Positions 23,646-37,118 are shown, counted from the first letter of the stretch. The stretch: DNA of 64,000 nt from Elephas maximus indicus (GCF_024166365.1 NC_064820.1:50755501-50819500); one strand, 5' to 3'. A program made the numbers and translations. The notes: generated from the sequence alone by a model not told the origin.

Positions 23646-24227
23646 TATAGGTTAACTCAATTAATAAAGAATTTGCCTTGAACATAGTACTCCTATAAAG
23701 AATTATCTACATGAGTGTAAACTGACAACAGATAATCTAAAGCACAAATGAGAGAGCATTTGGGCAGAGAGCCTAAATTAATGGTGATGAAACAACATGG
23801 GTCAGGATAGAATGGTAACTCAAAGTGAAGTGTACAAACAATGTTATTGAACTGTTCATGTAGAAATTATAAGTGGATGTATGTTTGGTTGTGTATATTG
23901 CCACCAAAAATATTTTAAAAAGAAAAAAGAAATTTGTTATGGACTTGTGAAAGTCTGCCAACCCCTTAATTAGAACTATAATAAGGAAACTTTTGCAAAC
24001 ATGTCAATGTTCATACTCCCTCCCAAATTAAGTCATCAAAATTATCTTCAGAAATCAAAGCCTCTGATCAGTCTAAAGTGTGGACTTCAATGCTTCAAAA
24101 TGAGCTGAAATTACTACATCAAATAATCTAGTCTCATTTTTTAAGTGAAAAAAATTCAGATCATTTAAAGCTTAACAGTAGCTTTGTCTCAGTAAATTGT
24201 GAAATCAGAGAAATCTAAAAGAAATTT

Positions 24228-24385
24228 AGAGATTATCTAGTTCATCTTTGACTCTCTTCTGTAATAGATGAGGACACGGGGAGACCCAGAGAGATTGAGG
24301 GATTTATGCAAGCACCTCAAGAAGGTTAGGTAGAGCCTGAAACACATAAGTCCATGTTCTTTCCACCACGCCATGAGGACCCCAT
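24228..24385 (-). mobile_element. MIR-type ancient SINE
   Basis: 'gtaatagatgaggacacggg', 'gagacccagagagattgagg' and 'tgttctttccaccacgccat' follow the order of a reversed MIR-type element. Family assignment within MIR is uncertain. Confidence 0.6.
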
Positions 24386-24436
24386 GAACATTTATAAACT
24401 CTTGATGCAAAGTTTTATATCTATTTAATATTTTAT

Positions 24437-24737
24437 TATTGTTGTTGTTGTTGGGCACCAGAGTCAGTTCTGACTCATTGTGACCCTATGCATGACAGAA
24501 TGAAACACTGCCTGGTCCTGCACCATCCTCACAATTGTTGCTATGCTTGAGCCCCTTGTTGCAGCCACTGTGTCAATCCATCTCATTGAGGGATCTTTCT
24601 CTTTTTCGCTGACCCTCTATTTTATCAAGCATGATGTCCTTCTCCAGCGACTGATCCCTCCTGATAACATGTTCAAAGTATGTGAGACGTAGTCTCGTCA
24701 TCCTTGCTTCTAAGGACATTCTAGTTGTAATTCTATA
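24437..24737 (-). mobile_element. RTE 3'-end copy
   Basis: 'tgttgttgttgggcaccaga', 'cctggtcctgcaccatcctc', 'tgcagccactgtgtcaatcc', 'agcatgatgtccttctccag', 'ccctcctgataacatgttca' and 'ctcgtcatccttgcttctaa' reproduce about 300 bp of the RTE C-terminal region and tail in reverse. Confidence 0.92.
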
Positions 24738-24888
24738 ATATTTTATAGTCTATAATGTTTTACAGACTAATTTATCTTGTTCTTTACACAGAAATAATTC
24801 ATTTCGTTTTAGCTTGACTAGTGCATTTTATATATAAAAGGAAGAAAAAGTTTAATAGTCAACATAAAGAAGAATTATTTCATGGCAT

Positions 24889-24957
24889 AAAAACCAAAAA
24901 CCAAATCCATTGCACTCGAGTCAATTCTGAGTCATAGCGACCCTATTCATGGCATAG
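24889..24957 (-). mobile_element. AfroSINE 3' fragment
   Basis: Only the tail region remains: 'gcactcgagtcaattctgag' followed by 'tcatagcgaccctattcatg'. Confidence 0.75.
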
Positions 24958-25321
24958 TTCAATAAATTATCACCCTATTAATATAGATATTTATCCTAAC
25001 GATATTACTGTAAAATGTCTACCACATTCACTAAGCTTTTCATGAATTTCTTTACTAAGACTAATATAGAAATTATAATATTAAAAAAACTCAGAAAATC
25101 ATAATATAGAAGATATAATATAGAAATTCCTCCTCAATTTAATAAAAAAATGAGTCAGTTGAGTGTATCTTGATATTGTGTTTCTAGCAAGAAAATCTTA
25201 CTTGATGCATTGAAGTGTTCACAAATTAGTGAAGCATGGACAGCCAAAAGTAGTCTAAAATACTTAATGTGGAAAGAACACGTTTTAGGTTTCAAGCTCA
25301 AAGCACCTGGGAACATATATG

Positions 25322-25491
25322 TGGTCGTCGTTAGGTGCCGTTGAGCTGGTTCCAACTCATAGAGACCCTGTATACAACAGAATGAACGAAACTCTGCTCG
25401 GTCCTGCTTCATCCTCACAATCGTTGCTATGTTTGAGCCCTTTGTTGCATCCACTGTGTCAGTTCATCTTGTTGAGGGTCTTCCTCAATGT
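25322..25491 (-). mobile_element. RTE 3'-end copy with probable target duplication
   Basis: About 170 bp of RTE tail in reverse ('gtcgtcgttaggtgccgttg', 'ggtcctgcttcatcctcaca', 'tccactgtgtcagttcatct', 'tgttgagggtcttcctc'). The 9-mer gaacatata occurs at 25311-25319 and 25492-25500, just outside both ends. Confidence 0.9.
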
Positions 25492-25500
25492 GAACATATA

Positions 25501-26797
25501 AACATATCACAAATTTTCTAAGCTTCCAACTTGGTATGGAATAATATATAGCTAGCTTCTTAATTCTTTCAGAAGTAAGTTACATGGTAACTTAGTTAGT
25601 AATCATATTCACATATTATTGGTATGTGAATTTTTATTTAATTGTACAAGAAGACAATTAATTTAACTACCGCTGATTCGTTAGCCATACCTAAAACTCT
25701 ATTTCTGAAACTTATACACAATATTGGGCAATGAAGAATTCTGACTTTTGCTGAAAAAGGAATGCTTAATCAAGATACCTAGGAAGGTCATGGTCCTCTA
25801 AAGTGAAAACTGTTCCTTTGGGGGACACCCTGAGGTGGAAGTGATTCTTTATCCCTCAAGTCCATGGAAATGTCTCACCGTTGCCACAACAGGCAGCTGG
25901 CAAAGAAAGCAGAACTCTTAAGTTGGAAAGGAAGGATGACAACATCACATGGTCATTTTTGATTACTGGTAAAGCATACAGCCAGTGTTTTGCAGAGCAT
26001 ATTGGGAAGAGTACTTTCACAAAAATCAATATAAAGGGATTTCCTGTTGCTTAAAAATGGCATTTTAAGAAAGCATGAAAACGAAAATTAAAATTCAGTA
26101 TAAGGGTCAGACATCCTAACACAGATAACATGGGAAAAGCAACTCTAGGCTAAAAGGAGATGTTTGTTCCAAGATCAGACACAATTACCGTAACCACATG
26201 ACAGAGAAGTGTACTTAACGCTTCCTCTTTAGTAAGGTGCAGCCAAGAATTGATATTAGAACGTGACATATATCCTATATTGTTCTTTGCAATTATACAT
26301 AGGAAACTAAACAATAGGTATGGTTTTTCATATCCTTGTTGAACACTTTTGTTGTGTTCATTAAGTAAGGGGTTAACAAACTGTAGACTCCTAGACAGGA
26401 TGAGCTCTATTTGACCATGGTGGGCAAAAACCAGAAAATAACTTCACTTCTTATTTAAAGCTAGTTCTTAAATTGGCTTAAAATATTATATTTTTGAGAA
26501 AATGCACATACCCTTTAAGAGAAAATATGCTCTATCTGATCTAAGTTTAAAAGTGAAAACTGATGAATATGGGAAACATTATATGTAGGTATTGGTCCCA
26601 AATAATCAGGAGCAACATTTAGGAGAGCTTTAGAAAATGCTGAAAGATAAATAAATGCAGAAAAACTGTAAGTCTAGGAATACGTGTTCATACAAGGGTT
26701 ATTTTGTACTCATCTTGGTGCAATTTTTAAAAATTGTTCTGAATAAAAAAATTAAAAGTTCAGCATTTCCAGGTAGAAGATAGATTACAAGTACTTA
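25501..26797. other. Unique intron sequence
   Basis: No gene or repeat family recognised with confidence. The stretch near 26370-26410 faintly recalls a DNA-transposon end but is too diverged to call. Confidence 0.4.
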
Positions 26798-26798
26798 A

Positions 26799-27001
26799 AG
26801 AACCCTGGTGGCACAATGGTTAAGTGCTCAGCTGCTAACCGAAAGGTCAGTGATTAGAATACTTCAGCTGCCCTGTGGTAGAAAAGAGCTGGTGATCTGC
26901 ACCTGTAAAGATTTCAGTATAGGAAATCATATAGGGCAGTTCTATTCTGTCACATGGAGTCGCTATGAGTCTGAATCGGCTCAATGGCACACAACAACAA
27001 C
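26799..27001 (+). mobile_element. AfroSINE, long form
   Basis: 'agaaccctggtggcacaatg', 'ctgctaaccgaaaggtcagt', a central 'gagctggtgatctgcacctg', tail 'cgctatgagtctgaatcggc' then ACAACAACA. Confidence 0.93.
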
Positions 27002-30000
27002 ATGTACTTGAGTTCTCATGCCTGCAAGATATTTCTGGGACCTAGATTATAGACAAAAGAGGACATGGAAGCCAAGCTCAAAGTTAAAGGGGAAGAAACA
27101 CTGAAGGAAAAATATTAGACTTGCTTTTGTATATTTTGCGTTAAAATATATTCAAAACATGCCAGTTGCAAATGTCTCATTTTATCTGAAATTGTTAAAA
27201 CTTTTAAAAGCCTGGAAACAATATGCAAAAAGGAGTTGTTTTAAACTTCTTTGCAGTATACCTACGTTAGGCTGGATAAAACCTCTACTATGCAGTATTT
27301 TGAAGATATGCTCTCATTATTTGTCAAAATCTGAAAGCATTCCCCACAAAAGACTTTCTCGATATTATTTAATATACATAAATCAATTGCAAGAAGGGAT
27401 TTGAATTGGTTTGCCCAATGCTGGCTAGTCTGTAAAGTGTTGTCAGGTATTTATTAAATTCAGCTGAAAGAACGTAACTATAATAATTTGTGGTAATTAA
27501 AATTTGATGCATACATACGGGGTACGGAGCAACAGCAACAAGGAAGCCTGAACAAATGTGAAAATAATTTGCCAAAGTATCATCAAAATGGCAAAACACA
27601 ATTCTAGGTAAAGTAGTTGGCTTTTCGCAAGCCATGTTAATAAATTAATGAAAATACCTATAAAGAAGAGCAAGCAGTATTCAACAGTTTCATACTATAT
27701 AGTTTCTGTTGCTAATGTCTCCTCTCCTGCTAATTCTAGAAAGTCAGGGGAAGAAAAAAACTGTGCTTGTAACATAATTTAATACAAATATTGATATATT
27801 CCACTGCAGATTATCCTTGGATAAGATTCAAAGTAAATCCTGCTTAATTGTTTTCATATAAGAATCTTTACAAATGGTGTCCAAATAGATGTCAAATTTA
27901 GTGTCGTAATTTAATTTTTAGAGGGAGATATATTTGAAGTGTTCTTATTTTACCAAAACTGACTCAGGAATTATAAGTCATAATACAACACAGACATCAG
28001 TATTAAATATACAGATAGATACATAAATAAATACACACATCTGTCTTATAGAAATAGGTTAGAAAAACAATTTAAAAATCTAAAAACAAAAACCTAATCA
28101 AAACAGAAATAAATCAAAATAGACATGCCCTTAAAAAGCTTAAAAAGCTTGATTAAACTATGGCAAACCATGAAATGGAAATCCGGGTAGGACTGTATAA
28201 AACAATTTTTACTTACGAATAGGTTACAGCTACTATGAAGCTGAACTTATTTCTTTATGCACTGATATAAGAACTAGGCATAGTTGTATCTCAGTGGGAA
28301 ATGTTTAGTATGCAAACTTCAGATTCTCTCAAAACTCTGGTCTTGGATCACTGCAGAAGTGAGAACTATGGTAAAGAAAGATGAGAGTGAATTTGGCTGG
28401 AGGTAGGAAGAAATTCAACTTGCTGTTAGTTTATTGATAGTCTGACTCTTCTATTTCTCTATATGGGTCATGTCTATCTCTCTTACTTGATGCTCTACTA
28501 CCAGCACTGGCCCATAGCAAGTGCCCAACATAATCATGGAACAAATTAATTTATCTGAAGAAGCTCATGTACAAAATACTTGTTTTAAAGTTACAAACTC
28601 ATTTTCCTCTGAAAAGGGGAAAGAGAAAGGGCTAGGCTTTCCTTTCTGTCCATCGTGGTTCAATTTTCAAGTAGAAAAGATCATTAGAGGAAGAGGGAAG
28701 GTACTATATGTTGGGATGTCTTTTCCTTTTTACTTGACCATACTACCTCTACCCAGTGGGGTAAAATCAGAAGCCAGCTCATCTTCACCTTCCAGGGTAG
28801 ACAGGAGTAGAGAACAGCATTCCCCTCTAAGCACCACCACCCAATATCCCTCCTTGACATGATCTCTAATTTGAAGACTAATTCTCACATATTTTGTGTA
28901 TGTACATTCAACACAAAGCAGTGAATGGGTACCCAAGGAACTGATTACCAAATGTAACCATATGAAAATAACATCAACAAATATTTGATCCTTACTGAGT
29001 ATAACAGCCACCTACTGAGCATAAAAGAGTCACTGTGATTTATAAGAAGAGAAAGAATACAACATGGAGTCCCAAGACTAAGTCCCAGATTATTCTGCTC
29101 GATTTCTGCCCATTAAATGCCACTTCTTTTAATCAGAAAAAAGTCAAGGACCACCCTATTTCCTTTCTTTACACAGTTATTCAGTCATAAGAACCAGTTA
29201 CAAACGTAGAGACACAAAAGACCCCTAAGACAAAGTCCAAATCTCAGCCTACACCCTGAATGTTCTTTGCCTCAAAACTTAGTCAAAGGTGTTAAGGCAA
29301 AGCAGCCTCTTACGAATGTCCAGATATAGACAATTGCTTGTTGACTCCAAACTCCTGATGGGCATTTTCATCTCGAGTGCTTTACTGTTTTCTCCCATGA
29401 TGGGAGATCCTATCTTTCCTCCTCTAGCCAACATCATTCAGCACTGGAGAGGATGACAAAGTCTGTTCTTGATGTGAAGACTTAAAGGCTACTAGGAAGA
29501 ATACAGCCATTTCACACCCTTCCCCTTTCATCATCATTAGCTCCTCTTTTTATTCTTTCTCTAACCTGCCTGTTGACAAAAACAGCCGCTAATAATTATG
29601 TTTGCAGCACTGGGCTATATGATGTAATTGCAAAGGCTTGTGCCACATGTCTTGGCCAGTTACACAAACTTGATTCCCAAAACGAAAACTGCAAGAGACA
29701 TTTTCTTAGCTGTCTTTCCACTCACAAACTTCAAGGGATGTATATACTATACTGTTAAACGGCTGTGTGTGAAAAATATTTTCATTTTTTTTTTTTCTTT
29801 CACCTTCACTGGGTTTTTTTTTTTTTTTCCCCCTTTTACCTTCATTCATCCTCTCCAAAAATACTGGTATCCCTGTAGAATATGGATTGTACTACTCATT
29901 GGAATCTGTTTTTTTTTTTTTTTTTTTTTTTTTACCAATTGCCCTTGTTAGCTAAATACTATGTAAGGTAATCACATTGAAAAGTCAGAGATATATTTGA

Positions 30001-32989
30001 CTTTGAAATTGAAGCAAAATATTGTCACACAAACTTTTTGGCAGACAAAATCACCAGGCCTGCTAACAAATTTATTGTAGGCAGTAAAATATATAATCAG
30101 CTACGCTCTTGCAAGATAGGTCCTCTCTCAGATTCTGCAAATTTTCCTTAACCTGACAATCTCATCTATGTTTATAGCGTAATTCTTAAAAGTCTAAGAA
30201 GGGGAAAATAATATTAGGGAAATTATTTCAAGCAGATTCTTATGCAGGATAATTAGTTGACATAGTTAAAAAAATAAATATTACTGATGTGGATTTTTGC
30301 ACTTTCTTTAGCAAATAGGTACCTCTCATTGATTTCTTTGGCTTTGCCAATTCTAGTATTTATTATGTTTGTTGAAGCAGATGTCACTCTAATTGACCGA
30401 CATATTTTGATCATAGCCTATGAACTTGGCATCATTGTCTTCTGCTTTATCACTACCTCTGACCTAAACAAATACCATATTCTCATAATAATTTAAATGA
30501 AAAATATCAGAAAATGAGCACACTCAAATAAGAAACACTAGCTTTGAAATTTATGGCTCAGAATATCTTTATAAGTAGTTCTGACAACTACTTATTACCA
30601 TCTAGTCTCCAACAAAAAACAGCTGTTTTAGGTGGCAAAAGCTTGTCAAGCTAAAGCACCCAGACCTGAAGAATGGATAACTGGCAAGGCCTTATTCCAA
30701 TTCATTTTTAGTCTCTACTGGATATGGACAAACAACTGTGAATTTGGGCCAAATTCCTTTTCCTATGATAGGCGGCGTGGCTTCCCATGGAGACACAGAC
30801 TTCTCAGAACCTTGGTTTCCCCAGGGTACCTGCCAGCACAAAGCTGGTCTAGGTAGGATAAGCCACATTAAGGGCAGTTCCCTCTTGCCATTCTTAAAAT
30901 GTCCTTTTATATCTCACTCCCATGAGTTAAATGTTTTGCAGATATTTTTGCTACTTCAATATTCACCTGACACTTTTTCAAAAATTGTATCCTTAGTGAA
31001 TAGCTTTTCAACATTTCCAAAAGTATTGTATTTTCCCAAAAAGTTTGTTAAAAGGGCATTACAAACAACATGCAAAAAGACAGTGGCAGTTGATAACTTC
31101 TTTTTCTCACCATATGGCTTATGTTACAACTGAGCAAATCCCTAGCTTTTATCTCCGGGAGCTGTGAAGTTGACTGCTTATAAGGTCTCATTGTCTAATT
31201 AATCCTTACTTAAAATTCATCTAAGTGAGTCTAACATGGATAGGAAGTTGGTTTCTGTTAGCCGTTCCACCTTTCACCCTACCACACATCTGGGAAATAT
31301 TCAGTTTAAGATCAGATCCAAGCCTTTTGGCATTAACTACTTTAAAAAATTAATATATCACCAGCAATTTGCCTCTGTCTCAGAAAATTAAAAGCATATT
31401 TGAGATATAAACATGAGTGTGCCACTATTGTTACTGGTGTTGATTGAGAGTCGCCCTTTTTATATAATGGGGGGAGGGAGAAAAGAGGTATCTTCGGCTG
31501 AAATAGTGAGTCCAAATGGGAAGACTACTTTCCTAAAATAACTACATATACACTTTTACGTAAGTGTTAAGAATAAAGTCTATTAAATGCTACTGTTTGT
31601 CTTCATGATTCTTGTACTGTTATTCTGGTAGAGAAAGTACATACCCTACATACATAGTAGGCAATCTGGGTTATCACTTTGTAAATATCAAAACTGCAAT
31701 TTAAACTGTTAAAATTGTAGATTACAGATTATTAGCTCAATTGATAAAAGAACATTTTTGAATAAGATTATTTAGTTTAAAATAGAAAAAAAAACCTCCT
31801 TGGATTTTTTCGCCTTCAGACTTGGAACTAATCTTAGTGACTATATTTTCACATTCATATTCTTGATAATTAAGAGTGAGCTTGTGGGTAAAACTCATTA
31901 CAAACAGTACACTACAGTGAAAGGTAAAAGGAAAATGGGCAAATGGGAAGTTTTTTCTGCAGTTTGAAGAGATGATTTTTTGAAAAATTTATCTGAGAGC
32001 TAGATTTAAATTTCTGCCAAGGCTTTTCCCTTTTTTAAGGTAGAAAATTAAGATAGACTAGATATTCCTTAAGTTTTTAATGCATTTATTTTAGGGACTG
32101 CTTTGTTGCTTGGGTCACTCAACTAAGACTTTGTTTCATCACATTTTTCATCTTGGACTCTCAGAAACTGCTTGCATTGCATCAATATTCAATCCTTATG
32201 CCCATAAACTTTATATGATTTTAGCTTTTATTAGCTAATTGTACTGCTAAGTAAGAGAAAGAGAAAAGGAAGAGGAAATTGAATATGTGGGTTCTTTGTG
32301 CCTTTTAACTGAAGATTCAAAAACTTTTTCTCATGCAATTTCCATGTTTGCTTCAATGTTTTCTAAAACAGCATTGACATTTAAAACATTCTTTCAAAGG
32401 TCATTGCTTGTAGACATGCGAGCAAGCTACACTGGGGGTGCTGTGTGTGCAATTAGTGTTCCTTTCCTGTAAAGACTTGCCAGCTTCTTAGATGAATGAG
32501 GACCTACCAGCTCAGTTTTCATCACCTTCTGTATCTTATGGTCTGACACAGTGTTGATGATCCCATTTTGCATGCAAGAAACACATGAGGTTGAGAATTA
32601 AAAGCAGTTACCAGGCAAACTATTATAATACACATAACCGAGACCACCAAGAGCAGAAACATGCTAGCATTGTGCTAAAAGGAAAGTGAAACAGTGCCAT
32701 GAATCTTACGGTTATTTAATACTTATTGATGGAGTTGATATTTACATGTGGACATTTGTGGGCTTGAGATGAAGACATTCAGGCTAGTACAGCTGAATAC
32801 AAATAACTGAAAAAAAAAACAAAACTCTACAAATTCCTCTCTCTGCTTTCCATCCCTTCAGAAACAATAAATAACATTAAAACCCACCACATGTGTGAAG
32901 TTCAAGTACAGACCCCATTTTATCTAAGGAATAATACAGAGATATGTTCAGTATCTTATTAAAATCTCTTTCTACTCTTGGTATGGAGT
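27002..32989. other. Long stretch without lineage-specific retroposons
   Basis: Nearly 6 kb, extending to about 34.2 kb, without an AfroSINE or RTE copy, apart from T runs near 29788-29830 and 29910-29932. No gene was recognised. A weak L2-like end may be present at about 28505-28545. Frames at 28521-28862, 29628-29951 and 30738-31133 have no family features, no splice support and uneven composition. Confidence 0.5.
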
Positions 32990-33150
32990 CTTTTGATAGC
33001 AGTTCCAGCCTTGGACTGGCAAAAAATGAACTGTATGAATTTGTAAGAGCCAGTTAACCTCTCGGAGTCTCCTTCCTCATCTGTAAAATGAAGAGGTTGC
33101 CCCAGAGGTGACAGTCAAAGCCTTTTCCAGCTTTATAGTTCTATGGTCTA
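32990..33150 (+). mobile_element. MIR-type ancient SINE
   Basis: 'agttaacctctcggagtctc', 'cttcctcatctgtaaaatga', 'agaggttgccccagaggtga' and 'ttttccagctttatagttct' match the 3' half of a MIR-like element. Confidence 0.7.
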
Positions 33151-33439
33151 TGAACAAGAGCCAAAGTTACAATTTAGGATTTGGCACCTGATTTTATACT
33201 ATGCTAGTGCCATGGAACTGCTTATTTTATTAATCTCACATGTTGAATTTCTCTGTATAACCTGGTTTGACTTTGTTGTTTCTCCTTTAAAGGAACTAAG
33301 CATACCTCCCTTTGGCAACTGCGGGTGGTTCTTAAAAGAACTTTTTTAATCACGTTTGGGAATTACATGCAATGCATAGCGGTGCACATGTCTTACTGCC
33401 CTCTAGTGGGTAGAACCATACCTTCCCTAGATTACCCAC

Positions 33440-33575
33440 ATGGTTGGTGAACAAACCTGAACACACATACAAATCACCTGGGGTGGGGGCTGATCTTCCA
33501 CAGCACAAACAAACTCCCAGGGGGATCTCAATGTTGATAGTCCTGGGACCATATTCTGAGAAGCAAGGGTTCAAG
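33440..33575 (+). mobile_element. Possible MER5-type fragment
   Basis: 'aaatcacctggggtgggggc', 'cccagggggatctcaatgtt' and 'cctgggaccatattctgaga' resemble parts of MER5A. Divergent; a 74-codon minus frame here is not supported as a gene. Confidence 0.5.
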
Positions 33576-33667
33576 TGATTAAGGTCCTTTGGGACATAAT
33601 TGGTTCAACTAAGGAAGGAAACACATTCAGTTATGTGTTGTAGTTTTCTAGCTAGAAGTCAATGAGG

Positions 33668-33776
33668 AAGAAGAAAGTGAAGGAAAGGAGATGGACTGGG
33701 GGGGAGGGGAGGAGGAGGAGAAGCTGGAGCCAGAGCTGGAGGAGAAGAAAAAGAAAGAGGAGGAGAAGGAGGAATC
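33668..33776 (+). repeat. Purine-rich (GGA/GAA) tract
   Basis: About 110 bp almost without pyrimidines, with repeated GAGGAG and GAAGAAA units and one run of nine G. Such tracts can form triplex or non-B DNA. Confidence 0.85.
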
Positions 33777-34210
33777 CATCAGATTGAAATGGTTCAAGAA
33801 GCTAAGTCACACTGCTCTTTATCACTGGTAATCTTTAAAAGGTTTTTAAGTCTAGGCTTAACATGACAGTATATGTGTTAGGTCTTAATGTCTCTATTAA
33901 ATTTTATTATACTTTAGTACATTTTCATTAGCAAATAGGCTGCACCAAAAAAGACCCTTAGAAATAGCTGAACCTAAGTCAGGATATTACAATTCTATAG
34001 TTACTTAAAAACACACATTAAAATTAGTCTAGATGAAAAATACTCAGCATTTTTGTGTAATTTATTGAAGAAATAAGCTCTGTCGATGTTACACTGAGTG
34101 CACATGCAATGAGATGCCCTGAACTCTGGCACAGTGATTTCTTTAGCAATAGTAGAATGGTCTCGTCTCGGCAGCAGCAAACTTATCTATTGAAGGACTA
34201 TGATCATAGC

Positions 34211-34419
34211 TGGTGTCTTTGAGTGGTGCAAAATGGTTAACACACTTGGTTGCTAATTGAAACGCTGGCAGTTTGGTTCCACTCAAGAGGTGCCTCAGAG
34301 GAAAGGCCTCGTGATCTGCTTCTGAAAAACTAGCCATTGAAAATCCGTCCACTCTGAGCACAATTCTACCCTGGCATACAGAGTCACCATGAGTTGGAGT
34401 AAACTAGACAGCAACTTTT
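34211..34419 (+). mobile_element. AfroSINE, divergent subfamily
   Basis: The head is 'ggtgtctttgagtggtgcaa'. The centre has 'gtgatctgcttctgaaaaac' and 'tagccattgaaaatc', a variant not seen in the other copies. The tail has 'tcaccatgagttggagtaaa'. Old copy. Confidence 0.8.
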
Positions 34420-34574
34420 TTTAATGATCAAAGCACTCTTCTGAGTACTGAGAGAGGAAGCCACAGTGGTATTTCATCATGGAGTTCATTTCACATAGGG
34501 GAAGAGAGAAAATGAGTACACAGTTATGTTAAAGTGTGGTAAATATTATGATTCTTATAGAGATTACTGGTAAC

Positions 34575-34730
34575 TCCTATTTATGAATTATCACTATGCA
34601 CTAGACACTGTACTGAGAACGCTGTGGCCATCACCTCGATAGGTCTTTACAGTGCCGCATATGCTCAGAGTTGAGATTCAAACTCATATCTGACATCAAA
34701 AGTGTGGGCCCTTAACTACTAGATCATATT
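34575..34730 (-). mobile_element. MIR
   Basis: 'atcactatgcactagacact', 'gtactgagaacgctgtggcc', 'gagattcaaactcatatctg' and 'gggcccttaactactagatc' follow reversed MIR order. Confidence 0.65.
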
Positions 34731-35669
34731 GTATTTTGTGAGTTTTTAGAATGTTAACTCCTGTTAATCCATGAAGAAGGTCCTTTCCCTCCAGGCAATT
34801 TCGTTTCCATATTCTCAATAGCTGCTTCTTTAGTGCAATGGAAAGGGATGACGCTGAGGTTGTCAATTCAAATAATAAATGACGTGCTTGTGTGTGCATC
34901 CCACTGTCTCTTCATTTGTTTTTTAGGTGTGGGGAGCATTCCTGGAGTAAGACAGAAGAACTTCAGGAGGAGGGAGGGGAGAGCCTAAATCTTTCCTCTG
35001 TGTCCAAGTTGGTTTCTCTACTCTACCCTTGCTTCAAACCTCAAACTCCCTTCCACTAACTCTTCTGGGCTTTACGCTCTTTCTTTTCAGAATCAGAAAC
35101 AAATTACATTGGTCAAACGGGGCAAAAGGCAATTCTCTTCTCTTCTCCTACAACTAGAAAAAGTGCATTTTTTCCTTACAGTAAAGCTAACCATTAATCG
35201 AAGTTTATCTTCCCAGTTTCCTGATCCCAGGCAAGCCTCAGGTGTCTTGAGACTTTGTAATGCCCCAAATCATTCCTCTGAATGAAGATATTATGCGTTA
35301 TTATTATGTCCACTACATTATACCTTTGATCTTCTCTCATTTTACTGTTATGGGAATTCATTGGAAAATACTGCTTCTTGTCCTTCCCTCAGGTGTCTGG
35401 AATATTCCTGGGTCTCTTCTATAAACATCTCTTGTAATCCAATAGCAACATAAGGTCTCCCTCACTTCACCAAAGAGAACAGCCTGCCATCCTTTCATCC
35501 CAACAACAAACGGGAGTACGGTCACTTCACACGACTCAGAAATGTTTTACAAGTTTAACAATGCTCTTAGTGTCTTAGAGAGCATATGAATAAATGTCAG
35601 TAATTTGGATTAGACTGAATGAATGTCCACAATGGTTATAGGAATTAGGTAGCTTTACACAACTGGTGG
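34731..35669. other. Unique intron sequence
   Basis: No recognised repeat or gene. Confidence 0.4.
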
Positions 35670-35870
35670 AAAAAAACAAAAAATCCAAACTAGTTGCCAC
35701 CAAGTCAATTCTGATTCATGGTGACCTCATGTGTTTCAGAGTAGAACTGCACTCCATAGGGTTTTTAAGACTATGACCTTTCAGAAGCAGATCGCTAGAC
35801 CTTACTCCCAGGGAGCTTCTGGGTGACTTTGAACTGCCAACCTTTCAGTTACTAGCCCAGGATACCACAA
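35670..35870 (-). mobile_element. AfroSINE, long form
   Basis: 'aactagttgccaccaagtca', 'gtagaactgcactccatagg', 'cctttcagaagcagatcgct' and 'gggtgactttgaactgccaa' mark a diverged long copy. Confidence 0.88.
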
Positions 35871-36806
35871 CTAGATGTTAGCTCAGCTGAAATTCTAACC
35901 TAGGATTGCTCGATGATGTTCATTCAACTAGTTCAAAAAAAACAATGGTATTGCAAAATCACTACCACCTGAGAAGGTAATGCCAGGGAACAAGAGAACT
36001 GATGCCTAAGGATGTTCAGTCAACTAGAAAATAATGATATTGGTCATAAAGAAATCCAGGGAAACCTCAGTGGAAAATGATCATAAACACTGGGGGGGTG
36101 GGGGGGATCATAACTGAGTATGAGAAAAATCCCTTTAACACAGAATTTTTCTCTCTCCTACTTACTCCCACATGGGCATTTTGTTGTTGGTGTTAGGTGC
36201 CATCGAGTTGGTTTCAATTCACAGCAAGCCCATGCGCAACAAAAGAAAACACTGCCTGGTCCTGCACCATCCTCACAATCACTGCTACGTTTGAGCCCAT
36301 TGTTGCAGCCACTGTGTCAATCCATCCCGTTGAGGGTCTTCCTCTTTTGCGCTGACCTTCTACTTTACCAAGCATGACGTACTCCTCCAGGGACTGGACC
36401 CTCCTCATAATACGTCCAAAGTACATGAGATGAACTCTCGCCATCCCCTTCTAAGGAACATTCTAGGTGTATTCTTTCAAAGTTGATTTGTTTGTTCTCC
36501 TGGCGGTCCATGGTATAGTCAATATTCTTCACCAACACTGTAATTCAAAGGCATCGGTTCTTCTTGGGTCTTCCTTATTCACTGTCCAGCGTCTGCATGC
36601 ATATGAGGTGATTGAAAACACCATGGCTTGGGTCAGGCGCACCTTAGTCCTCAAAGTGACATCTTTGCTTTTCAACACTTCAAAGAGGTCTTTTAGAGCA
36701 GACTGGCCCAACGCAAATACATCATTTGATTTTTTTCAATGCTGTTTCTACGGGCTTTGATTATGGATTCAAGAAAAATGAAATCCTTCACAACTTCAAT
36801 CTTTTC

Positions 36807-37118
36807 TCAGTTTATCGTGATGGTGCTTACTGGTTCAACTGTGAGGATTTTCGTTTTCTTTATATTGAGGTGTAATTCATACTGAAGGCTGTAGTCTTTG
36901 ATCTTCATCAGTAAGTGCTTCAGGTCCCCTTCACTTCCAGCAAGCAAGGTTATGTCATCTGCATATAACAGGCTGTTAATCAGTCTTCCTGCAATCCTGA
37001 TGCCATGTTCTTTTTCATATAGTCCAGTTTCTAGGATAATTTGCTCAGCATAAAGATTGAATAAGTACGGTAAAAGAATACAACCCTGACACACACCTTT
37101 CCTGATTTTAAACCACAC
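36807..37118 (-). pseudogene. RTE reverse transcriptase fragment with YADD
   Basis: A 103-codon open remnant covering RT motifs C onward. It begins MWFKIRKGVCQGCILLPYLF, continues NLYAEQIILETGLYEKEHGI and keeps the catalytic YADD in NSLLYADDITLL, then AGSEGDLKHLLMKIKDYSLQ. It is the best preserved catalytic-core piece in the window. Upstream frames carrying FxDYAKAF are broken (37221-37415), so there is no intact enzyme. Confidence 0.88.

Noticed and set aside
28521..28862. 113-codon plus-strand frame in the SINE-poor region
   Set aside because: No family motif, no splice support, and an overlapping antisense frame; length is within chance for this amount of DNA.
30738..31133. 131-codon plus-strand frame
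   Set aside because: Composition is irregular, there is no recognisable domain, and no neighbouring exon-like sequence.
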